DNA of 36,101 nucleotides from Phoronis australis (Eukaryota > Phoronida > Phoronidae), in NCBI GenBank assembly GCA_002633005.1, contig NMRA01000009.1, forward strand, positions 427,455-463,555. The letters are read 5' to 3'. The position numbers and the translations under genes are program-made. Below the pieces are notes generated by a model that was not told the DNA's origin, did no database searches, and saw only the letters and a program-made list of their open reading frames with translations. This document shows, one piece after another, positions 18,360 through 30,300 of the stretch (position 1 is its first letter; each line of letters starts with the position of its first letter).

Positions 18360-21300
18360 CTGCAATTAAAGGATGTGTTAGTAGTTCATGACAACATCAA
18401 TGTTCATGAGACTTGTTAAACTAAGTTGGTGAAACATTTCGCAACTTCTAAAATGTGTTGGAATCTGGTGCCGCCTATTAGCTATCATGCGTAACTATTC
18501 TTTGCATAGTTCCCGCAAACTCTGTAAACTTGAAAAGGCAGCAACAGTTTAATGTAGGAATAACATTATACACTACATGGCCTAAATCAGCTGGCACATT
18601 TCACTTACAGCCTTGGGGAAGTCAGCTGGCACATTTCACTTACAGCCCTTGGGGAAGCCAGCTGGCACATTTCACTTACAGCCTTGAGGAAGCCATGATT
18701 GCAAATTAAAGTTATGTAGCAACTATCCACAAGTCAAATGTACACAAAAATATACATTTTTAACTCTGAAAAAGTATATAACGTTCTGAAAGCAGAATGC
18801 CGTCTGACGTTAACTTAGTCACGTGACCATGTCTTTTTTTAGTAAAAATTGGCAAAAAGAAAGGTACAATCATAACAATAACATGATAAAATTTGGTTTG
18901 ATACAAATGTTCAAGATAAAAATTAAAAATGATGATACAGTTTTCTAAATCATCACTTTGTTTTTATTTTGTGCAACTGTTTGAGTTTATTAAACAAGAG
19001 CAATGCGGAATGTTGAAAGCGCCCACGAAGGCACCGCAAATGGTGTGCACCACAGAAATGGCCACTAGATGGTGCAAAATAAGTCGAATCGATCCAAAAA
19101 CAGGAACTTGTCATCGCTTCTTTATTAAAAAGCTATTTACCAATATCATAAAAATCCGTCAAGGAATTTCAGAGAAACAGAGGAAAATGGAAAATAATGA
19201 AATTGCCACTAGGGGGCTATGGGCGCAAAAAACCACAACTGCCACTAGGAGGTGCCACAGTAATTGAAGTCATCGGAAAATCATTGTTAACTGCCCTTTT
19301 CAAACTAAGAACATATACGCCAATTTTCACAATTTGGTTGATAGAGGGGTAGATGCAAAAACCAGACTACAAAACGGTAAAAGTGACCACTAGATGACAA
19401 AATATGTCAAATGCATCCGAAAACAAGAACATGTCATCGTTTCAATAGATAACTATTTACTGAATTTCATAAAAATCCGTCAAGGAGTTCGAATTAGAGA
19501 AAAGAGGAAAATCAAAAAAATTAAATTGCTACTAGAGGGCACAGAATTTGTCGGAGTCGTCTGAAAGTCGTTGCTGTTCATTGTCAACTTCATATAAATA
19601 CATTGGCTAAATTTAATAAAGATCCTGCACAGAGTTTGGGAGATACATCTATGGGTGTAAATAAAACAAAACTGCCACATTGGAGGCGCCACAGTAATCA
19701 AGGTCGTTGGAAAATCATCGACAACCGTCCTCTTCACAGTAGGATCATACATGCTAATCTCCACAATCATCCTTTAAAGTGGTTTGGTTGACAGAGGGGC
19801 GGACCCAAAATCAGACTTGAAAACAATAAAAATCGCCACTAAGTGGCGCAAAATATCTTTAATCAATCCGAAAACGAATGGAAAGCACCATCTCACAAAT
19901 ACATGCCTATCTGCCAAATTTTATGAAAATCCATTGATGACCTTTGAAGATACGGAGGTACACCTAAAAAAATAAAATTGCCACTTGAGGGACACCAGTA
20001 GTCCAATGTGTCCGAAAGTCATCGTCAACTTCATATAAATACATTTTGTCAAATTTAATAAAGATCCTGTAGATAAAGCCACAGGCACAAAAACAAACAA
20101 AACTGCCACTAGGAGGCGCCACAGTATTCTAAGTCCGAAAATTATCATCGGCTGTCTTCTTCACAGTAGCAACACATATGACAATTTTCACAATCATCCT
20201 TAAAGTGGTTTGGTTGACAGAGGGAAATACGCCAAAAACAGACTCAAAAACAGTAAAAATGGCCACTAGGTGGTGCAAAATACCTCGAATCCATCCAAAA
20301 AACGGAAAGATAGCACCACCTCACTAACAGATGTCTAACTGCTAAATTTTATGAAAATCCATTGAGGACTTCCGAAGAGACAGGTGAACATAAAAAACTA
20401 AAATTGCCACTAGGGGCACACCTGTAGTCAGATAGATCCGAAATTAGTTGTCATTCATCAGCTTCAGAGGAACACATTTGCCAAATCTCATCAAGATCCC
20501 GTGAGGGGTTTAGGAGATACAGATGCGGACACCGGATGCCCAGACAGAGACGACGTCAAACTGGCACCCACATAATATGTTTGCATAGACCTTTGACCTC
20601 GGGGGTCATATGGCAAAAGGTATACATTTCTGTTAAGTTTGCAGAGTCTCAAGGACCAGGTGTTGGAATTAATACGCATTCTTTGTACAGAACTGCAACC
20701 TTTTTGAATAAGTGCTCTTTTGATATACCAATATTCTGCAAAAGCAACTGGCTGACAATTGGTCAAACCAGATCCAAACAGCTCCCATATTGAGAATGCT
20801 AAAAACTTTTAAAAATACTTTTGAAACCAAAACTGTACATTAAGCTTCCTCTTGACTCATCTTTACCATCATTTCATGCTCAGTTTCACTGTGGAATTCA
20901 TCCTCTCACAGTAGAAGCAGGACGCTTTATACATTTATCCTTGGATGACAGACTGTGTGAGATATGTCAATCAGGACAAGTTGATGATGATTTTCATTTT
21001 TTGTTTCATTGTTGTGATCCTTCTATTTTTACACTGTCATGTTAAAAGTCGTTGATATTTAAAGACAGTAAAAATTAAGTAAAACTGTATCAAGTATAAG
21101 AATGTCCATAATATATGAAATTGTACCCAATGTTTCAAACCTTGCACTTTCTCAAAGAGCATGACAGACTGCAAAACACAGTAAGTCAAGGTCGCACAAG
21201 CTATAAAAATGCATACAAAAGAACAATGGGTCATATAACCCATACGCTGAGGTCAAGAATGGAGCAGAGATGAGAAACAGAGTAAACCGAAGTGACTCGA

Positions 21301-24300
21301 TCAAGTTAAAAATCAACAGGCAAGGCTTAATAGGGATATTGATGTTCTCAGTAATTGTAAAGCTGTGTTGGATTGGCTGTGGTGTTTAGGCCTACACTGT
21401 TATTTATATATGCTCGTAACTCATATAAACACTACAAGACTGGGACTATAACCCACACAAACATTACAAGACTGGGACTATAACCCACACAAACATTACA
21501 AGACTAGGACTATAACCCACACAACATAACAAAATTAGGACTATAACCCATACAAACACTACAAGACTGGGACTATAACCCACACAAACATTACAAGACT
21601 GGGACTATAACCCACACAAACATTACAAGACTAGGACTATAACCCACACAAACACTACAAAACTAAGACTATAACCCACACAAACATTACAAAACTAGGA
21701 CTATTACCCACATATTACTCACAAAGAATTTTACATGTTCTTTCATTTTATGATTTTCAAGTGGACGCAAAATCGTTAGAACATCACCAAAAACAGGAAA
21801 CAAATAGTATTTTCTAGCTAGGAAAGCTCTGAAAAATAGGAAAGCCAATAACCGCCTGATGTAGATGTGAGTGTATAAAAAGAAAGTTACCTTATTTGCT
21901 TGGTAATATAGGACCACCAGATATCTGTTGCACACATTGAAGCCAGACAAATGGTCGCATGCATTCTTGGCATCAAAGATATCTTCATAGACAACGAATG
22001 CTGTACCTTTAGTTTCAGGTGTTGTGCCGCTAAAAGCAAAAGATTCAATCTCTTATTCACTTCAACAGGCAAAGGAAACATTTTTGGGGATATTTTCTGA
22101 CGACACAAATCACCGATAAAAACTATTGAAGTCAGACTCATCTCAAGTTTGTCAATATGTTTGCTAAATTTCAGAGACAATAGAAACATGAAATTACATT
22201 AGCAACCTCACTTCCCTCAAATGATGCGTTTACAGTTTGTAAAGGTCAGGGAAAATAATTTACACTGAAATCAGTCTAAGATAACTTGTGATGATCATTC
22301 AGGAACAAAAGGTTACAAAAAATATTTAATGAGAGCCTTTTAAAGAAATGTTAATCTAATGGTCCATTTCACCACCATAACTTACACGATTGAATAAATT
22401 GAAATTGTGGGATTGTTTCAATCATTCTTAACATCACTTGCAATGAATTGTTTTGCCTCATGAACACGCAGTAAAATTATCATAAAGTTTACAGTCGAAG
22501 TCCCATACAGCTATAATTAATTAATGCATTAGTGTGAGATCTTTTGACAGCAATAATTACATTATTAATTTCAAATTGCTAAACTTTGTGGCCACAGAAG
22601 GAATCCGTGAACTCCACTCAATCTGTTGATACCATTTAACTTACTAAGAGACCTACAAATATTTCCCAGTCGCTGGTATTTAGTTTTGCAGAAGAAGCAG
22701 TGTAAAAGACTCATTACTGGTAGATGCTCGACATAAATTGCATAAATTAATTCTTAAACCGTGATGAGCTAACAAAAAATTTGTCAATAATTGTGAAGTG
22801 GTAGTGTAGATCAAATTTTTTGATTTCCCCAAATCATTACTTAAACTGCACTCCGCTCTATTCAGATGATTAAAAAACAAAAACTGAATTATGGTTATTA
22901 CTCTCATAATAATCCTTACAACAGGATTTGATTCCAACAAGAACCTTGAAACCATCACTGACTGAAGCAAATGTTTCCTCAGTTAATTATGCACAACTAT
23001 AGCACATACGCATCAGTCACTCAAAACACTTCAGTTTTTGTTGCCAATCATGTAATTGTGAATTCAATAATGGCTGGACTTGAGTAGGAAATGGAAATAA
23101 AATCCTATCCTGAGAAACATTACGAAACGGATTTTACAAGAGCAAAAGACCTAGTTTGATTACCCACCTAAACAGACCCTGTAAAACAATCAACTTTCTT
23201 CATAGGTATATTCCAAAGCAATGTTACTGCGTTTTTCCTTTGTTACAATAAATGGAACCATCACTTCAAGCCTAGCTAATAGATACAATTTGAGTAAAGA
23301 ACAACACAAGATTTATTTTATTATAGTAAGTGACCTGAATCAAAAGTTGACTTTGATAGAAGGCATAGGTTTATTGCATCTTTAAAATAAAAGTTTGCTG
23401 TTTCCCCCACATAGCTGTGCCATCATGACAACAGTCTGTTTCCCCCACATAGCTGTGCCATCATGACATCAGTCTGTTTCCCCCACATAGCTGTGCCATC
23501 ATGACAACAGTCAGCTTGGAAGAGCAAGCCATTAGTCATACTTACACCCTGATTTGACGTATTGCACCATACTTTCCAAATATATCATACATTTCTTCAG
23601 CGGTTATCTTGTATGGTAGATTCCTAATGTACAGTATTCTGTTCACTTCTGGGGGAAGTCGAACCTGCAAGACAGTACAACAGCTGTTTTTGGCAATTTT
23701 AAATTGACATACAGTAATTGGCGACTATGAAGCATGAATACAATGTGTAAAATTAGTTCCATTTGTCTTTAATGGTTGTGTCTTCACTAAACAAACATTA
23801 AGTTAAGCATCAATATCCACAACAAATGATTCCAAGTGCATTTTTAACTGTCATGCTAAAAACTCGCCTGCTTGTCGGCAATATTACATCGCTCTTGTAC
23901 ACCCTCTATATATTATAGTGTGACATCAAGCAGCTGATGGTAATGCCATAGGTTGACACAAAAATTTGCAAACTTCAAGAGCCATGCCAGCTTGTCGTCT
24001 GCCGCACTACATAAAAGACGTATACGAAAAAATCAGGCCAGAGAAATGTGACGGTGGTTTTGCCAACACTCCCAATTCGATTTAGGAAGGAAGCCCTCGG
24101 ATTTTTAGCAATTCTCATACCACACGGAAAGGTGTCAAGTTCTCCCTATTTTGATGAAATTTCCCCAACTTAGTTTTCAGGAAACGTATAATTGCCGGGT
24201 TAGTGAGGAAATGTGGCGACCAAAGGGACAGCGATTTCAGAATTCAAAGATTGGTAAAACGTTACTGGATGTTGTAAGTCAGGTTTTGTTTTTCGCTTTT

Positions 24301-27300
24301 TGTCAATCAAACTGGCATTAGCAGATTTCACCAATGTCGCTGGTGGTTCTTTAGTACGCACAAGCATGAAGTTACTCAGGGTCGATCAGAACCTACTGAA
24401 AAGGAAGGTTGCGTGCCCTGGTGCTTAATTGAAATTTCTCAAAACTTTGAGAGGATGCTTAGTGAGCACTGGGCGCTTACCGTATTCCTAAAAAAATCAA
24501 AGGTGTTAGACGCATACTATACATGAATGTTTGTGGTAATGAGAAATTGAATGACTGCAATTGTAAGAAATGTTATTATGATACAATTTCTTGGGGCAAA
24601 CTCTGCCTAAGCATGTCTGTGTATAGTTTCTACCTTCCAGTATAGACACCCGGAATACATGGGCCAGCTTCAGCCGGAATAATATTCTTCCCATCTACGA
24701 AAATTGGCGCTAATGAGAGGAGGTGTGCAGAAAGAAGATTAAAAAGATCGCTAACATGTGGTTACGAGCTTGAAACATCAGGCCTAGGCAACATCAAGCC
24801 ACGGAAACATCAGGCCTAGGCAACATCAAGCCACAGAAACATCAGGCCTAGGCAACATCAAGCCACGGAAACAACGAAATTAGAACAACATACGTCAGTG
24901 ACACATGTCTCTCATACACATGCGCGTGCTCAGCCCTAGAAAGCAGGGCTTGAAAATTTGTTTGCTGTCTTGACAGAAAAAACGAGACGCATATTGAAAC
25001 AGGCCGTCACTTGACAGCATTCCCATGTCAAGGTCTGTCTGGACATTGTGCGCAAACAGCGGGACCAACCAGTGCCGCATTGCAATGATGTTGTCGGGGA
25101 TATTGTAATAGACTAATCAGGACATCTTGCATGAAAAATAAATGTTTTTCATCAGGAAGTCGATAAGTTGGTCGTCAATGAGTGAAACATCACTGTGACC
25201 ATTTATCACATATTGATGCCGTGGTCCCAATTTGTTTGCCGGCGCATCAAAAAATTTGCAAAAGTAGCCGAAACACTATCCAGGTCACAAATGTGTCCTG
25301 CAGCTCCTTATGTCGAGCGCTGAGTCCCGGCTGATTACAACAGACAACGAACTTTCGCGGACTCGGTGAGAACACATTTACTGGTTAGAGCTCGACACTA
25401 ACTTAGTCACACAGAAAACCGAGGGAACCGATTACCCGAATAATTGGCGATTTGAATACAAGTTACTTTCACCAACAAAACGAGTTCAAGCTATTTTTTG
25501 TTTGGCCACCAACTGTACGAAGTATTTTTTTCCCTAGGACCCCCACTGTACGGGTTCACTAGACTCCTCCCCAGTCAAAGTGATTTGTATTTTTTTACAT
25601 AAAATATTAAGCAAATACTTGTCAAGTAGTGCTCTTGCAGTAACTTTTGATTGACGACCGACTCATGTCCGCTTACCTCCAATTCTTATCTTCATTGCCT
25701 AGCGTGTTTCACGCAAAGGCATCGGGCGTTCGAGATAAGACAGCCGAACTAAACCTTGGGTCACGGAGTCTCAAACATAAACATTCCTAACCGCAGAAAA
25801 CACACCTGGATTAGTTTTTAAACATTTATTTTGTTAAATAACTACTTAATTGCTCTCTCACTCGGAACTTGAAAGCTAATACGCGCACAATTCTACTCAT
25901 GTCATGGGAATATAATCATTAATTTAACCTATACAATATAACCTCTGCAACACGTGAAGCTTGCACGTGCACACTTGTGCACTGTTGCTACGTGAGAATA
26001 GTTGCAATCCAAGTGAAGTGGAATCAGCTCTAACAAGACCGCAGGGTGGCACCGTACTAGTATTCCGCAATTTTGTAAATTTATTTGTGTAGGACTAATC
26101 TGAGGCTAGCAGAACCTTTGTTAGGAAATCCACCGTAATGACATTTTTACCACCATTTAGCGACACACTGGAAAATCCTATCACCACTTTTGCTGTCGCC
26201 AAAAATGGTGATCTGAAAAACGACTTTTCGAGCTCTATATTAGCGTAGTACAGCAAATCACGGATTCCAAATTACCCGAATAGAATTGGCGCTTATCCAT
26301 TTGTGTTCTTTAATAACAATATGAATTTTCACTTCACCTATCAAAAAAGCGTGTACGAATTATTTTTTCTGACGCAAATACCTATACGAACTACTTTTGC
26401 CTTGGACTCCTACTGTGCGAACTATAAGAGACAAACATCATGTTTCAAGGGCCGTGTATGAACTAATAGAATGCACGAACTATTATACAGAAAACATTGT
26501 TGTAATAGATTATGTATTGCGACCGCTAGATGGCGTGTTGTTTGATGTACGCTCTCTATTGTCTGAAAAATAGATATCAATCTTAATTCTAGAATTACAA
26601 GTAGTTCTATAGCTAACGTATAAAAGTTGAAAAATGTAAAGAGAAAAAATTCCTTCACTTTTATTTCAACTTAAGCTGGTAAATTATTTGAACTTTTCGA
26701 TGTCACATAACTAGGTAACTGGGAAAGTGTATGAAAGTCTGTAAGAAATGGGGTCTAAGCGATCACGTAAAGTTGCTAACTTTACTTTATTAGCAGGTAA
26801 GACATGAAAAATGATGACCAAGCACTGTGTACAATTACTCTGCAATAAATTCTTCAGTTTTTCAAAGAAGTCAAGTGTAGTTACCCACCTTTGACATGAT
26901 TCGAATTCGACATAATGATTGTACTAAAACTAGACTGTTTGCAGTTTCCTTAACCTAAACATGCCTGTGTGATGTCAATAGTAGTAACACACTGATACAC
27001 AACTTTCCTCCACTTCTTTTGGTTAATGTCCATTTCACCAATATGGCTAGACAGTGACCACCGTCTCTAGCTGAACTACACAGTGAAGTTCAGACAGGCG
27101 CTTCATAGGCCGGAAGCTTCTCGGCGAATTATGCCTCACACTACTTAAAAAAATCAAAATCACCTTGTTATAAGTACCTTTTGCGCATAGAGGGATACCT
27201 TAGGTGGCCGTCAATGACTTTAATTCCTTCCAATTCGAACAAAAACTACCGTTATCAAAATTTTTCTTTGAGCATTTCTTTGCTCAGCTCCCAAAATTGG

Positions 27301-30300
27301 AAACTGGCCACTTGTAACACTGCGCGTGGCAGATGGTATGACGTCATATCCCCTGGCGTGCGCTGAGTAAAATGGCCAGCTTCCGATTTTGGGAACTAAA
27401 CGAAGGAATGCTCAAAGAAAAAGTATGATAACGGGAGTATTTGCTCGAGATGGAAGGATTTAAAATCACCTGCGGCCTCCAAGGTTAGGGTGAGCAAACC
27501 AAAATGCCAATTTCATAAGAAATGCATGAACATGGTTTCAAATGATAGATCTTGACCTGCCATTTGCAATACTTTTTCAATTTTTGAAATCCATTGGACG
27601 GTTCTAGGGTTATTTTAAGGGCTGTTCCAGCAAAATCCGTATGGGAGAGGGGAACGGCAGTTGAAATAAAAATTCATGGGTGGTGGTCTTCAGAAGAAAA
27701 CTCAAATTATGGGTGGTGGTTCTTGTAAGAAGTAAAGCATTAAAACTGGGTGGTATATTTTGACCTGAAAATGTAGACAGGTTGGTATTTTCAGCCACAC
27801 ACATCTCAAAAGAAATCAAAACTTACCAAAAATTCACTTGGCAAATACCCAAACATATCCCAAAACAAATATCAAACCCATGTTGCTAGTGTACAGAGTG
27901 CAATATGTACACTATGCCATTAATCAAGTGATGGGCAACTTGATTATAGGCACATGTTGTACTGCAGTCACATTAGAATGAAAATTTTTGCAACATTAAA
28001 CTGGTGTTAACACATATAAAAAGTATGAGGAGTCCGATAATAGACAAGTTCCAATATTCACTTGACATAGTCTGAAAGCATTCGTGGAGAGTTTGTGATT
28101 CATAGCAATTCAACCAATTATCTCAAGAACCACTTGGCGGATCATGATGAAATTTAGTATAGAGGTACTTAGCAAGAATGCGCCTGCACCAGTGGATTTC
28201 CGGGCGGATTTGGCAATTGGCCGCTTTCGTTTTCAACGAGCCATTCCTTGTATGTTGATTATCTCAAAAACTGCTTCACTGATCACTGACAGTGAAAGTC
28301 AAAATAGAAGTATATCGCAAGAATGTGCCGGCACCAGTCAATTTTTGGACGCTGGATTCAACTACTGTGGCACCCCATTAGTTTTGAACTGCTCAAGTCT
28401 TGCTTGTCCGACACTTATCTTGAAACAGCTAAACGGATCATGATGACATTTGGCATAGAGATAGATGGCTGGTATGCGCTGGCACCAGTCGATTTTTGGA
28501 GATTTGGCTACTGTAGCAGCCCCTGTAGGGCATTTTAGTTTTTGACAAGACAGGTTGATTATCTAAAAAAGAGCAAGGCACAACTGGGTGAAAATTGGCA
28601 CAAAAATATATGGCAGGGATGGATGCATTGACAGAAGTCATTTTCATTTTGATTCGACCACCCTCTTGGCTACTTTAGTTTTTGACAATATTGAACAGGA
28701 CAACTAGTTCATGTCTGTCGATCATCTAAGTTCTTAACAGGTCATCCTGGAGGCAATTTGTTTTCAAGTGTTGGATTTTGACCTAATCAAAAATCATGGG
28801 TTGTGGGTTGGAGAAATAAATGAAAAATATGGACGGTGGGTACGAAATAAAAGTGCCTTCGCCCCTCCCATACATTTTTTTGCTGGAACAGCCCTAACAA
28901 TTTAGACCCTCAAAAATGGCCTTTTTTCAGCAAACGAAACCTTGAAAATTTCAAGGCAAATTTGTTGGCATGTTTAAAGATCTGTAATTGAAAACCTTTG
29001 GCCCACTGTTGCTCTAAAACAAGATGACAAATACTTTCCATACAGGTTAACATCATAAAATCAAAACCACATCATGAAATGTTGTATTTTGCAAGCGAAG
29101 GAATAATCCAAATTTCTAAATTCAGAGTCGACAGAGTACCTTTGAACTCAAAACAAAACTCGAACAAGGATAATTTGAAATCTGAAAGAATGACGTCTTT
29201 GAAAACATCACAACACATCAGGAATTGCTAAGGATTAGAAAAAAAAAGTCATTTAGGTTTTAATACTTTTTAAAAGAAATTGCAAAAAATGAATTTTGAT
29301 TGCAAATACATGCAAAAAATGACGAAACCTCGAAATTACGACATTTCAAGGAATTTCGTCATTTATTTGAACACCGATTATCATGTTTGAAATATTCTTT
29401 TTTGTTATATCCTGTCCATACTTCTGTAATCATAAACTATATAACATACTACAAAAAATAAAAGTACACATTTTTAATTAAACAAATTTCAATGAAACAT
29501 TAAAATTTGCTGTAATTTCAAATCGATTTTATAAAACATGAAGAATATCCTGGTGGAAACTTTTTGCAGTTAGGAACATCAAAAAAGGTTAACTTAGAAT
29601 TCTAAAAGAAATTTAAGGCACTGCCAATTCCATTTCATTGTGATTTAAAGGAAAATCAAATTTTGAATAAAATTGAACTGCTTGCAGCGCCCCCAAGAGG
29701 CGAGAAAGTGTTAACAATGAACATATATTAAAAACTTTTGAACACTAATTTTGTTTCAGAAATATTGTGTATTATTTCAAGCAACTTTATTTGCCCCAAA
29801 TTCTACTTTTTGTATTTAATGAAAATTATTGACACGTTGCTCTAGCAACAATTGACCAATCACGTTCCAGATTATCTTGAACTCTGAAGAGGTCAACATG
29901 GATCTTCAAATTTGACTGCACCTGTCTTTTTGTATGTGCTCCTGGATGGACCATGCTTCATCAACTGATAAAAGTTTAATTGAAATTTGTTAGGATAAGA
30001 TTGATGATGATGATGACATTGAGTGTACACTTTTAAAAAAAATTTAGGTCGGGAAGTTAGGAGGTGGTAAAGCGTAAAAATCAAATTTTCTACTATTTTT
30101 ATCAAAAAAATTAAAAATGAACACTCAGGGTTGAATGCGATCAAAATTAGGTCTTCTGAACGATCGAAAACTCGCCATGAAAACTTGGCCTTGACTTCGA
30201 GAAAAGAACGTGAGGAGGTGTGCACGCATCTAAACTACATCCTATCCAAATTTCATGTTTGTAATCGAGAGTATAGTGCTCTTTTAAATTGGAAGAACAA

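Noticed and set aside
24895-25080. Minus-strand 61-codon open frame in SF3B6 intron 1
   Set aside because: No splice sites in phase with SF3B6 exons and no recognisable domain.
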